A program made the translations under genes and the position numbers. This document shows positions 33,329-44,119 of a DNA stretch of 64,000 nucleotides, one piece after another. The DNA is from Siphonodentalium dalli (Eukaryota > Mollusca > Scaphopoda > Gadilida > Siphonodentaliidae), in NCBI GenBank assembly GCA_032622095.1, contig CP136065.1, positions 66,205,031-66,269,030 of the forward strand. The letters run 5' to 3'. The number at the start of each line of letters is the position of its first letter. Within the stretch, counting starts at the first letter, position 1. Under the pieces are notes generated by a model, which was given only the letters and a program-made list of their open reading frames with translations, had not been told where the DNA came from and ran no database searches.

Positions 33329-36304
33329 TTAGTGGACGCTGGCTTCTATAGATGCCACTATATCCACCTCTGATTCTTCATCTTCTATTTCTCCGAACTC
33401 TCCTGCATTTTTGTTTTTTGTTTGACTGATCGTATCAGGGTCTGTCAGCCTCAATTCAGCCTTGAAATTTAATTTAATCTCTTGGTCCTGCCAATGGTAA
33501 TCGAGATTGTTTTTGAATGAATTCATGTCTTCTGCATAGACGACTTTTTCTGCTAGATGATTCCATGGCTCCACCACTCTTAGGCTAAATGAGTATTTCC
33601 TCACATCCCTGTTTGCTCCTTCCAAGAATAATTTATAATTATGTCCTCTGGTTCGGAGTTCGGTGCTTCTTCTTAATATGTCATTCACTTCCGGATCATA
33701 GGTGTTAAATATCTTGAAGCATTCTATCATATCTCCTCTTATTCTTCTGTAGTTAAGTGTTGGTATATTTAGCTTCTTTAGTCTTTCTTCATATGGTAGT
33801 TCTTTTAATTCTGGTATTAGTTTTGTGAATCTTTTTTGGACTTTCTCGAGCATTTCAATGTCTTTCTTTAAATGTGGACTCCAGGCCGGTTGGGCATATT
33901 CTAGATGTGGTCTCACCAGACTTTTGTATAGTTTCAGCATTGTTTTGGTGTCCATGTGCGTAAATGCTCTGCGTATAGCTCCAGTGACTGCATTTGCTTT
34001 CTGTATTTTCTCATTTATATGTTGGTCAAATTTCAGTTTGTTATCAGTTGTGACTCCTATATCTTTCTCTTCAGTTACCTCCTTTAGTTGTACATATTGT
34101 CCATCTTTGTTCTTCATGTGATAGTTTGGCTCTTCTGTTTTCGTGCCGATGTTCATTGTCACACATTTATCTGGGTGAAATTTCAAAAGCCACTTGTCTG
34201 ACCATGTCTGGAGTTCATCTAAGTCATTCTGTAATGCATCCACGTCTGGTATACCCTGTATTTCCCTGTAAATTTTAGTGTCGTCTGCAAACATCATGAC
34301 ATCCGATTTGACGTTGGATGGGAGGTCATTTATATATATGACAAATAATATGGGTCCGAGCACGCTTCCTTTGCGTATTCCACTTATTACTTCTCGTGTT
34401 GTTGACGCTTCGCCATTTATCATCACTCTTTGTTGTCTTCCCTGTAAAAAATTCTCTATCCATTCCAATATATTTCCATTTATTCCGTAACTTCTTGCTT
34501 TATGCAGTAGTCTTTGATGTGGAACGGTATCAAATGCTTTCTGGAAGTCCATATAAATTACATGTGTTGCATATCCTTCATTTATGGTCTTGGTCCACTT
34601 TTCCAATGAGTGCAGTAGCTGTAATGTTGTAGATCGTCCCTTGATGAACCCAAATTGCTTCTTACTAAATAGTTGGTTATTTCTCATATGGTCCATTATT
34701 GTATCCCTTATTCTTGCCTCCAGAGCTTTGCCTACTATACTGGTTAGGCTGACTGGGCGATAGTTGTTTGGTTTAGATTTTTCCCCCTTTTTGTATATAG
34801 CAGATATGTTTGCTGTTTTCCATTCATTTGGTAGTATTCCTAGTCGTAGGCTGTTATTGAAGATTTGTGCTATTGGTATGCTTAGTTCCTTCGCTAGCTC
34901 TTTTAGGATTTTAGGGTGTATATTGTCAGGACCCTGGGACTTGCATGGTTTGAGTTTTGATAGCCTAATCTCTACTCCCTCTGCAGTCACTTCAAGGTCT
35001 TCCATCTCATGCTTTATTGTCTTCATATCGATATCTGGGATGTTTCCTTTAGGTTCCCGTGTGAATACTTCGGAGAAGAAATCTGCCAACACTTCTGCTT
35101 TTTCCTTATCGCTTGTTGTTACACTTCCATCTGCTTTCTCTAGGTTTGCTATCCCTGTCTTCGTCTTCGTACGTCTCGATACATAGTCCCAGAATTTTTT
35201 GGGGTTATCTTTAGCTTGGTCAGCAATATCTCGTTCGTGATTTTTCTGCTTCTTCCTTGTCAAATTTCTCACTTGGTTCCTATATTTTGTATATATGTTA
35301 TAGTTTTGTTGTGTCCTGTTTTCCATATAGCGAGTCCAAGCTCTATGCTTCTTCCTCACCACCTCTCTTGTTTTTGCATCTAGCGGCATTCTATTTTTTT
35401 TGCTGGATGTATTTCTTTCTGGTATGTGTTTGTCTGTAGCTTCTTCGAGTACTAGGCAGAATCTCTTCCACTGGATGTTGATGTCGTTATTACAGTCCTC
35501 AAATACTCCTTTCCAATCTATCTTCCCAACTTCTTCCCTCATTTTGTCATAGTTTCCTGCAGCATATTGTTTCTTCTTCATTCCTTGTTTTTTTACGCTA
35601 TAGCATTTATAGTAGAAACTAATGGAGCAGTGATCACTCTTCCCTAGGGGGTTCCCAATCTCCAGATTTTGAACCATATTTGCTTCGTTGGTTAGGACTA
35701 GATCCAGTACATTTGCTTTCTGTCCATGTCGATATCTTGTTGCCTCCTTTACGTGTTGTGTTAGGTAGCATTTGTCAGCTGTCTTCAGGAATACTTCTCC
35801 TTTCTTGTCTGATGACGTATGTTTTTCCCAGTTGATAGTTGGGTGGTTCAGGTCTCCCATTATCAGTATATGGGTGTTCTTCTTATCATTGCATATCTTC
35901 TTCAGCACCCTTTTTAGTATTTTGTCCTTTTCCTCAGTGCTATTATTTGGGCTTCTGTATACTGTGCCAATGACAAGTTTGTCTTTATTTTGTAGTGGAA
36001 CTTCAACCCATACTGTCTCATTGTATTCTTCTATATATGATAACTCCTCTGCTTTGATTTCATCTTTTACATATATAATCACTCCTCTCCCTTCCTTTGA
36101 AGTAAGATTCATGTGGAACATCTGATAGCCATCTACTGAGTAAAGTGCAACCGGTAAGATCTCTTTGGGATTTTTTGGCTTTGCTTCGGTGATGCTAATT
36201 ATGTCGTACTTTTCTTCCTCAATTATGTGTCGCAGCTCATTTAGTTTGTTGAGAACACTGTCTGCATTTAAGAGTAAAATCTTCAGTCCCTCCACCTTGT
36301 GCAT
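33329..36304 (-). CDS. LINE ORF2: AP-type endonuclease plus reverse transcriptase
   Basis: 991 residues, uninterrupted. Endonuclease (about 7-230): LLLNADSVLNKL, catalytic Glu40 (ITEAK), GDLNHP (Asp151, Asn153), SDH (Asp224, His225). RT (about 470-760): GPDNIHPKIL, YRPVSLTSIVGK, motif A YMDFQKAFDTVPH, motif C MMFADDTKIY (Asp674, Asp675). The C-terminal region continues with RPHLEYAQPAWSPHLKKDIE and WNHLAEKVV, as in CR1/L2-type elements. Motif B reads SGIRKGSVLGP instead of the expected GxPQGS. The change is confined to codons 644-645, and the nucleotide context fits a lost C and a gained A a few bases apart. It probably impairs RT. The open frame implies recent activity of the family. Start ATG at 36304 precedes the endonuclease by six residues, as expected. 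Confidence 0.88.
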   Translation of the reverse strand: MHKVEGLKILLLNADSVLNKLNELRHIIEEEKYDIISITEAKPKNPKEILPVALYSVDGYQMFHMNLTSKEGRGVIIYVKDEIKAEELSYIEEYNETVWVEVPLQNKDKLVIGTVYRSPNNSTEEKDKILKRVLKKICNDKKNTHILIMGDLNHPTINWEKHTSSDKKGEVFLKTADKCYLTQHVKEATRYRHGQKANVLDLVLTNEANMVQNLEIGNPLGKSDHCSISFYYKCYSVKKQGMKKKQYAAGNYDKMREEVGKIDWKGVFEDCNNDINIQWKRFCLVLEEATDKHIPERNTSSKKNRMPLDAKTREVVRKKHRAWTRYMENRTQQNYNIYTKYRNQVRNLTRKKQKNHERDIADQAKDNPKKFWDYVSRRTKTKTGIANLEKADGSVTTSDKEKAEVLADFFSEVFTREPKGNIPDIDMKTIKHEMEDLEVTAEGVEIRLSKLKPCKSQGPDNIHPKILKELAKELSIPIAQIFNNSLRLGILPNEWKTANISAIYKKGEKSKPNNYRPVSLTSIVGKALEARIRDTIMDHMRNNQLFSKKQFGFIKGRSTTLQLLHSLEKWTKTINEGYATHVIYMDFQKAFDTVPHQRLLHKARSYGINGNILEWIENFLQGRQQRVMINGEASTTREVISGIRKGSVLGPILFVIYINDLPSNVKSDVMMFADDTKIYREIQGIPDVDALQNDLDELQTWSDKWLLKFHPDKCVTMNIGTKTEEPNYHMKNKDGQYVQLKEVTEEKDIGVTTDNKLKFDQHINEKIQKANAVTGAIRRAFTHMDTKTMLKLYKSLVRPHLEYAQPAWSPHLKKDIEMLEKVQKRFTKLIPELKELPYEERLKKLNIPTLNYRRIRGDMIECFKIFNTYDPEVNDILRRSTELRTRGHNYKLFLEGANRDVRKYSFSLRVVEPWNHLAEKVVYAEDMNSFKNNLDYHWQDQEIKLNFKAELRLTDPDTISQTKNKNAGEFGEIEDEESEVDIVASIEASVH

Positions 36305-36350
36305 TTTGTGCTTTGCAATAACGTATTTACATTTTGTCTTCTCTGTGGCT

Positions 36351-36740
36351 TCACTCCGATTCCTTCTTCTTCACTTTTTTCAGTGTCCATGGAGGGCCCC
36401 GGACTTGGAAGAACCATTCTGGTGATTCCGATGTTCTTTTCTTGGCCTCCTCGATACACTTTTTCCTTTCTTCTCTGTCTGCTTTGCACAGATCATTTGT
36501 GAATGTTGCCCTCTCCTTCAACTTTGCTCCAGCTTTCAGTGCTCTATCTTTCACTGTTTGCTCTTTGTATGTCACTCTGAGTGGGCGTGGATTTTCCTTT
36601 TCTTGGCTTTTCTTTCCCAGTCGGATAATCTGTTTAATATCATCCACTGTGTGTGCCTCTACTTCTATTCGTTCGCAGAGATCACTGTATTTCACCAAAT
36701 CCTCCTCTCTTGCTCTTGTACTATCCTCGGCTTCAGAATA
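36351..36740 (-). pseudogene. LINE ORF1 C-terminal part (RRM-like), 5'-truncated
   Basis: The readable stretch starts IIIYSEAEDS and runs on through EEDLVKYSDLCERIEV, DIKQIIRLGK, RPLRVTYK and LKERATFTNDLCKADREE to WTLKKVKKKESE. This pattern (RRM strand, RLG, RPxxVT, then an Asp-Leu-x-x-x-Arg helix rich in Lys/Arg/Glu) is typical of the nucleic-acid-binding ORF1 of CR1/L2-type LINEs. An internal ATG at 36698 gives 115 residues. The N-terminal part (usually coiled coil or zinc finger) is missing because the element is 5'-truncated. The stop at 36351-36353 lies 46 bases before the ORF2 start. Confidence 0.65.
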
Positions 36741-36759
36741 AATGATTATTAGTTTATAT

Positions 36760-39458
36760 AAATAGACATGATATGTCTGGCATGTCTGTTTCCAGGATGA
36801 AATTGTAATATATAATATATATAAAAGTTAAAAAGTTCCCGGACCCCGGTTGAATCGGGATAGTGATTCAAATGGGGAGGACCTGACATATATATATCTA
36901 TTGATTAGCAGCAACGTATATGTGTACGTTTATAAGAAAAATCACTCTGCATTCTGTGAAGCAATATCCCTCCAATATTTGCACCAGCTGATCGAGGAAA
37001 ATTACAAAACTAAATCCCCACTACACGTAAGAAATCAGATCCCTCCAATACTTGCACTATATAGCTGATCGAGAAAATTACAGAACGAAATCCACACTAC
37101 ACGTAAGAAATCGGAGTAAATAAACATCAACGCAAAATTCACAAGATATCACAAGACAGTTTGTTAGTTTTTCAATATGCCGGTATAAACAACATCGAAT
37201 TGCGGGCACTTTCTATTTCAGGAAAACCTATCTTGAACAAAATCGCATTCTTATGCATTCGGTTAATGTCACCTAAAATGCATAATGTTACAAAGTTAGT
37301 ATAAAGTACATTCATTACGGATATCTCTCGACAACCTACGCGAACTCGATGTAAATATAACGTAAAATTATCTCCCCCTAGTTTTCTGAACTACCTTAAC
37401 GCTTGAGGGCCAACGCAATGGCGACGTCCAATATAGTCTTGATTGACAGCCGTCTTGTTCCAATAGACGTCTGATAACAGCTGCGGCCATCTTAATTTAA
37501 GATTAAGCTCCGCCCCTCGACATCTACCGGCGCTTTGTTGGGATGACATTAACTAACACGAACACTGACTTCCGGGTTGATAACACGTTTTTCGAAAACA
37601 ATGGATCTAAATTAAAAATCAAGATTAAATCTACTTGAAAACTAAATGACACAAGACTAAATCATAAAATTTAACATCATTGAGTAAAAGCACAAGAAAA
37701 GAGCACTCCGCATATCGAGATAAATCGATCGAATTGATGGATGCACGATATTGGGCAATAAATTATAAACTGAGTTACTGAATTCACTAACTTAACGGAT
37801 CACAAAATCTATTTGTTATTGTAGGGCCATTAATGCCCTATTCTATATCTGATGACTGTTGGACACGAAGATTAGGCAAGTTTTTATCACTTTATTTCAC
37901 CAATCAACTTTCAATCAATACTTTCTCATATGTCCTGTCCATCTATTTGTTTACTTGTTTGTCTGTTTTATCTAAATTACTCTACCTGTGAAGGTGACTT
38001 GATTGTCAATAAACTTATCTTTACATATATGATAGGCCAATAGATATATATCTGTGTTGATATTTATAGCTCTATTAGTTGGGTTGTACATATATGCTAA
38101 ATATGTTGATGTTCTTTGTTAGTTCTTTCGGTTGATGTTATTTCACGGTGTCTGTATCGTCCAGATGATCAATTTCATTATTGTCAACTCAGTCTTGAAA
38201 AAACTTGAGACTTATTTGCTATTATTGCACAAATTATTAAATATTGAAAACAAATATACATTTGGTCAAAATTAATTATGAGCATTGAGCAGAGCCTGGT
38301 TGAAATGCTACAGTGTGGCGAATCATACTCGTCTGCGAGCGACGGTCAGAACTGATGCTATATATGCATGGTTCTATTAATGGTTTGTATTTTGATGAGG
38401 TAAACTGCTCGTAACCTCCATTGTAGACAATTTCACACCAGGTTCTATTCATAAACAAATTAGAAATTTGGCATAAGGAACTGTAGTAAACAAATGTCTG
38501 TCCAAATGACTAGATCATTGAGACTCGGGCAGACATATACGGGTAATCCAATGTTAATAATGTAATGAGGCAGCATGTTTAACACAACCTTTATTATTAA
38601 ACATTATAAAGTTAACATATTAAAGACATATTACTAGTATGGACTTGTTCGGGCACGTGAAACTGATAAGTTAGTATTCAGGCACCATGCCAACTGGGAG
38701 TATGTAGCATTATACTATCAGAGGCTCAGAGCCAAAAATCTGAAACAAATCGACCGTACCACTCCATTGAAAACATCACCTGAACTACTAGTACGCTCAA
38801 ATGTAAATATTTATGACTAGATTCAGGATGCAACTATCAACGATAAATTTACAAAAATGATTCCGCCAACGAAAGTCACTGCATTTCAATAATATATAAG
38901 AATGACGGTGTGTGTTGTGAATTTGGAAATAATATTTGTAAAATGTACTTTGAGGAAGATTATTCACCATTTCTATTTGGTCACCCTACTGGAGTGTTTC
39001 ACATCACTTTAAAATTTAAAGAAATATGGTCGAAATGCAAATGAAAGAAATAATGTTGAATGAGGCCAGAAAATAAAGATGCTTTGTTTCCGTGCATCGA
39101 CCGACCCTAAAAAATAACCCGCCGACCCTAAAGTGTTTATTGATATTTGGAGAAAAAGTTTTCTAATTTTTTTATTTCTGTTTTTACGACTAATGCTCAT
39201 AAATATTGATGATTATTAGTGTACAAAACACATGGCTTCTAATAACATATCCCTGTGAAAAGTGACGTGAAGTGTGTGATGGGTTGTGGATTGATGGGCA
39301 TGAATTTTGCAATTTTAATTTTATGAGAGTGGATCCCATGCCTGGCTGCTTTACCTGTATGCCTTGTTTCGGACTTATGGAACATACTCTTGGGTTCCAA
39401 ATAAACATGCATGCATATTTGTTATTTTATTTGGAAATCTGCCCCTGCATAGTGGTTA
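36760..39458. other. No recognised gene; YY1-like motifs near 37.4-37.5 kb
   Basis: GCGGCCATCTTAA at about 37482 (reverse AAGATGGCCGC) and AATGGCGACGTCC at about 37417 resemble YY1-type sites near animal transcription starts, but no exon is apparent on either side. Frames in this stretch lack domain character. Confidence 0.4.
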
Positions 39459-39464
39459 TTTGGG

Positions 39465-39867
39465 CAGCCCTGGGAATTAAGGAAAATTTGCCTAGGCAAT
39501 ATTTTTGCCTAGGTGAAAGAAATCAGCCTAGGAAAAAACAGATTTTACCTAGGCAATTTTGCAACAATATTGCCATCTCAAATCAATATGATTCAATAAT
39601 AACCTGAAATGCTTAGTTATTTTGGAGAAAATTTCCAGGCCACTGCTCGTCATATATATACATTCCACAAAGCATCTCCAAAACTAGTGCCCTTATGGGT
39701 AGCTAGTTAATGGCCCAGTACCATGGAATCAATTTTAGGACAATATATGTAAATACTAAATAGTGATTTAAGGAAGTCATTTTGGCTAAAGAGGTTCTAT
39801 TTCTGACTTACTTTGCCTCTGCTTTTACCTAGGCATTGCCTATTGCCTAGGTCAATTCCCAGGGCTG
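39465..39867. mobile_element. hAT-like MITE (403 bp)
   Basis: Ends CAGCCCTGGGAATTAA and inverted CAATTCCCAGGGCTG. TTTGGG is repeated at 39459-39464 and 39868-39873. The interior has many GCCTAGGCAAT-type short palindromes. The CAG-start terminus suggests hAT, but a 6-bp duplication is short of the usual 8, so the superfamily is tentative. It split a GGTTATTTGGGTCTGCA-type repeat that is intact near 7120 and 40150. Confidence 0.65.
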
Positions 39868-40266
39868 TTTGGGTCTGCAAGTTTATTAATTTTGAGGCTA
39901 TGCAAATTGAAAACAGCACAAACTCAAGATTTGTATATGATTCTGATACAAAATTGATGAGCTTATAACTTTATGCATGTACAAGTTCAAGTATATTGCA
40001 TACATGTGAACATTTAAATATTGAATAAACACCACATGACACATATTTTGTTGATTACCATGTGTGATTGCTTGGCCTATATTGCATGTACTATTCAAAT
40101 AATCTTATTAATAGTTGATGTTTTGCTCAGTTTCCCCTGTGGTATTTGTTGGGTCTGCACTGTTATTAACTTGCAATGGAATCCCCCCCCCCCCCCTGCA
40201 CTTTTATTTGGAGCCCCAGAGTACAGATAGGAACACTATCAACAATCATGGTGGTGTGTATCTGTA

Positions 40267-40349
40267 CAGTAATGCCATAAGTAATTGACTCTCTATCTAC
40301 AGCAGAGTTATGGGTAACTTTTCAGGATTTAGTACTTAGGGCATTACTG
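40267..40349. mobile_element. Tc1/mariner-type MITE, copy 4 (83 bp, internally deleted)
   Basis: TA at 40265-40266 and 40350-40351. Left end CAGTAATGCCATAAGTAATT, right end TACTTAGGGCATTACTG. The right-arm copy of the AGCAGAATTATGGG module is lost, so only the left arm and terminal repeats remain. Confidence 0.8.
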
Positions 40350-40796
40350 TAAGTATATATACATGTATAGAGGTTATCACCACATATGGTAGGGGTACAG
40401 CTACTGTTTCCAAAAACCAGGCATGCTAGGTTGGGTGTACTGGCTACCTCCAGACAATGGGATGTAGTCGTCACAATACAAGTACAGTATTATAGTCGTG
40501 TCATGGGTAAAATTATAAAAAAGTTAGTGACATCAATTTCGTACCAAGTTAATAGCCAACTTTTGGAAAATGTGGTATGTGAATATTAAATAAAAAACAT
40601 ACTTAAGCATGAAGTACCGGTAAGTTTGATCTTTCATCAATCATAATGTATATTTCCACTGTGTTTATAATCAAGCAATACTTTTCCCACAACACAAGTT
40701 GGCATTTTATGTCTCTTCAGTCGAGGTGATTCAATATTCAGTCTGCAGCTGGATAAAAAATATCAAAATAAAATAGAAGAAAAAAATCCCTACCTA

Positions 40797-40915
40797 CCTA
40801 CAGCCCTCTTTATTCAGATTGTTTGGCTTCGGCAATACACTACAGCAACAGTATGCAGTGGCCTAGTTTGCTTCAGCAAATTGCTTCGGCATTGAATGCT
40901 GATTGCCGTAGGCAA
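40797..40915. mobile_element. Candidate small foldback element
   Basis: TACAGCCCTCTTTATTCAG on the left is matched by GAAGGCTGTA on the right, with GGCTTCGGCAAT / ATTGCCGTAGGC inside. Flanks are a CCTACC repeat, so a target duplication cannot be told from the low-complexity flank. Confidence 0.4.
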
Positions 40916-41845
40916 TTATGAAGGCTGTACCTACCCTAATTTTTTCGCTCCATTATCGGAAACATACTCTCTTTTTTTTTTTGCCTGACAAATATATTTG
41001 TGTTTAAAGAATACAAAAAATGTCAATATAATTTAATATATAGATAATAAAATAAAATAATATATATTGAATTAATTAAAAATAAATTAACAATTTAACA
41101 TGCTGACCAGTTAACACAATTAGTGACAGTAATCACTATTTCATTATTTAGGATCCATTGAATGAGACTGGACTTGTCTTCAGTTGTTCAGTGATCAACA
41201 ATCAGCAGAAAAATTTAATCTTTAAAAAATAAGTTAAAATAGTAATTTTGGGTTCTTAAATACGTTCCACATACCGCAGAAAAGAGATTTTTTTCACCTA
41301 CATGGTGTTACTAAAATAATCTTTAGGAACTCCATATTAAGGTTGATTTAATGAACTTTATGAAGCTATGGGGGGGGGGGGGGTAAAATAATATAAATTG
41401 CAACAAAAATGGTAAATAAAATAAATTTCATATGATTTGAGTGAATAGCATATACCACTCACACACTGACTCAAGTAACCAAACATTCGTCACAATCAGA
41501 GATGGACATGTATGTCCTTTTGTAGCCATAAACACATTTTCAACCGTTGAACTTGACCACCGGGGTTGCTGGGTGCACGGAAATCTTCCGAAATTGGTTG
41601 GCCCATAATGTTTTATAAGTGCAATCTAAGTCGTTCTAGCTGAAAATGTGTTTTAACATTTGTAAGTCATATCCATATATAATTGAGCGTCTTACTGTAT
41701 AGTATTATTCAATAAATTTGACAGTTTGTGCTATAATTCGTTAACAATTGCAACAACTTGCTCGTAAAAATTTAAAATGGTGAAGTTTGTTTACCACGTT
41801 GGATAGGTCAAGGGTCATTGGCGAAAGGTCGAGGTCACTAGCTGT

Positions 41846-41912
41846 TCCCTGACGCCTAAAGTGTATGCTTGGCGTCAGGTAAGCCTAAAGTGTATGCTTG
41901 GCGTCAGGTAAG
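41846..41912. repeat. Two-copy ~31-bp tandem duplication
   Basis: GCCTAAAGTGTATGCTTGGC followed by GTCAGGTAA occurs twice in succession. Confidence 0.85.
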
Positions 41913-41977
41913 CCCTGGTTACGTCCAATAGCGTTACAGTTTGATAACCATGAGTGCGACGTCTATCCTATTTTTAG

Positions 41978-42110
41978 TCTATGATAGTACCACTTCTTCT
42001 TGATAATTGAGGCAGATAACTAAAACGGATACATACGCATTATATATCGTTGGAAAGAGGAAACACGAAAGATTCTCACAGTGTCATTATTATGACTGGC
42101 ATTTAATTAT
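41978..42110 (-). mobile_element. Fragment of AGAAGGTGACCCG-family Helitron-like element
   Basis: AATTGAGGCAGATAACTAAA, ACGGATACATACGCAT and ATATATCGTTGGAAAGA are the reverse complement of a block in each 61.4-63.9 kb unit. Neither end is present. Confidence 0.6.
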
Positions 42111-42800
42111 TCGCGCTGTTTCGAACCGATTTGTAAGCAATCTGTGTAAAATGGACAAACAAAAAAATAATGATTTGCTTCTTCGGTCGGGTGACCACAA
42201 CGACAGCTTGGATTGTCCGATATGAAGTTAGAAAATTTGTCAACGTTTAAATCGCTACAGTAATTTCGAAGTTTACAATGAATGATGTTTATCGCGCGAT
42301 TTCCGAAATTAAAATAGTCTGGTGGCGCCAGAACTGGATCAGTCGTTAGGTATTTTGTTTTAACAATACTAATGGAAGATGATTCTTTTATTTTATTTGG
42401 CAGGGTATTCCATTCCCTAGTTGTATTTGGGGAAAATGTGTGTTCAAAATGGACAGTTGATCGATCTTTTGAATGAGTATGGAGGAAAACTTGTTTTATC
42501 TCTAAAATCATATCTAGCAGCTGATTCGGGGCGGGTGGGTAAGAGATTGTTGAGATATTTAGGGGTCTTGTTATTAGTTGTTCTGTACATGATATTCATT
42601 CTATGAGATTTCCTTCTGTGTGTTAACGTTTGCCACCCCAATTCTACTAGCAAGTTTTTCACAGGAACGGATCGCGTGAGACCTGTAACAATTCGACCCG
42701 CGTCCGCTTGGATGCGATCTAATTTTGAAATTACATTTGCTGGGGCGGAGTCCCAGACAACGTCAGCGTAATCCATCAGGGACAATATGTACATCTATTA
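42107..42800 (-). pseudogene. 5'-truncated LINE, C-terminal end of ORF2 with one frameshift
   Basis: Minus-strand reading: MDYADVVWDSAP, LDRIQADAGRIVTGLTRS, LLVELGWQTLTHRRK, then a frameshift near 42480-42510, then FSPNTTREWNTLPNKI, FGNRAINIIHCKLRN and a terminal CRCG...H...C zinc-knuckle-like motif (CRCGHPTEEANHYFFVCPF). This post-RT tail is typical of one widespread invertebrate LINE type and unlike the two larger LINEs here. Catalytic RT motifs are absent. The 5' truncation is at about 42800. Confidence 0.8.
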
Positions 42801-43758
42801 GCATCTGAATGCCAGAGGAGATTACATCTGATAAGTTCTGCAACTTGTGCTACGACCATATGTGCCCACACACCAGTCCTATCTGTATATTTATAATAAT
42901 ATGTGTAATTTATATTGTGGGTCACAATAAATATGTTCAACAACATATACGTGCATGTATGAATATTTAATGGGCCATTAATAATAGCCGTTTACTAGCC
43001 ATAGCCATTGAATGTTCATAGGTAATTGCTATAAATATGCCAGTATATTAATGGCTGCTTTAATTGTGTTAACAGTATTTTGAGATGGCTAAATTAAATG
43101 AGATTCCAATAGATGATGGTTCAGTAGTGTGAACCAGCCGCTCCTGTTTAGCGACGATCTTCAACAATAAATTAGACTGTGTTATGGCGACGGGAATATA
43201 AACATCAACGAAATATTGTGATCCGTGGGCGCATAGCATTATATTATCATGGTTGCATCAAGCGCTATCTAACAGCAGAAGTAACGGAGACGATGTGTTT
43301 CGCTCTATCTTCCGCACACAGGAAACATAGCAACCCGGTTTGTGTTATATCTAACCTGGTTCACCCGGTGTGATGTTAGTTAATATTACTAGATACAAAT
43401 CGTGGCTCGTACGGGCTTCTGTCGATAGCAAGATCGACCACGATACAGGTCCAATAACGTGAAATTCAAGATGACCGATCAACATATCGAACGTTAAATT
43501 ATTAAGAACGCTTGACGACAGTATTATGCAATACCCCGATATGAACACCCACTCGGTTCTTCATGTTCTTTGAACACCATATATGGAAATCTTTCTGAAG
43601 ATAGACACGCCCGTGTGTGTTACTAATGTCAGACGTATGGCGTGTTTAGAGATTGACTTGTTGTCAGTTGAGTTCCGACCCGCCTTTCTGATCGAGAGTA
43701 CGGAATTGCAGTGATATATTATGAAAATTGAATTGAAACTTTTAGTTTAAAATTCAAC
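42801..43758. other. Upstream region of the PAN-domain exon
   Basis: No repeats or frames recognised. Candidate 5' UTR and promoter of the exon at 43759. A GTGATATATTATG stretch about 45 bases before the ATG is AT-rich but not a convincing TATA box. Confidence 0.35.
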
Positions 43759-44046
43759 ATGGGCCAAACGAGTTGGTTCTGGAATCAATTAAAATTCGGA
43801 TTGTTGTCTTTTTTGTTGTTAAATGTGGCCAACGCGAGTCTGGATTCTTTTCCGTCTGGGGATCCTGGATTTCTGACTGAAACAAAGTTATCAAACATAC
43901 TGAGATGTGAGAAAATGTGCACGAGGTACAAAGACTGTACATATGTAGGGTACAACGTCATAACAAAAATGTGTGTCCTCATCAAATCCGATACCGAGGC
44001 ACCGATTTCACCTTCAAATGAGTGGAGGATGATGCAAGTCACACAG
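43759..44046 (+). CDS. First coding exon of a secreted PAN/apple-domain protein
   Basis: ATG in an AACATGG context opens 96 codons. Residues 1-26 look like a signal peptide with hydrophobic core FGLLSFLLLNVANA and a likely cut after Ala26. Residues 48-75 give RCEKMCTRYKDCTYVGYN and KMCVLI, with Cys50, 54, 60 and 72 spaced as in the PAN/apple domain of extracellular adhesive proteins. The exon ends ACACAG|GTAAGT, a consensus donor at 44047, in phase 0. The frame would run on 20 codons into the intron before a stop. Later exons were not found in the window, so the gene probably continues to the right, beyond a long repeat-filled intron, or is a fragment. The full protein cannot be named. Confidence 0.65.
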
Positions 44047-44119
44047 GTAAGTCGGTGGTTAATATGTCACACTATATTATCTCATGTCATTATCAAGTCA
44101 CACAAGTAAGTCGGTGGTT
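44038..44119 (+). repeat. 58-bp tandem duplication across the exon donor
   Basis: GTCACACAGGTAAGTCGGTG at 44038 recurs as GTCACACAAGTAAGTCGGTG at 44096. The second copy keeps a GTAAGT but after CAA instead of CAG. Confidence 0.8.

Larger units (their letters stand above)
33305..36750 (-). mobile_element. CR1/L2-type LINE, minus strand, 5'-truncated, ORF2 open
   Basis: Contains the C-terminal part of ORF1 (36351-36740) and a full 991-codon ORF2 (33329-36304). The 3' end on the minus strand carries two copies of a TAACATAAGG-type decamer (33309-33327). Upstream of about 36750 the ORF1 similarity stops inside the first strand of its RRM-like domain, so the element is 5'-truncated. It differs from the 27.7-kb LINE in lacking PHD and 2A-like parts. 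Confidence 0.85.

Noticed and set aside
33825-36502. Plus-strand frames opposite the minus-strand LINE
   Set aside because: Shadows of the LINE coding strand, hydrophobic by reverse-complement composition.
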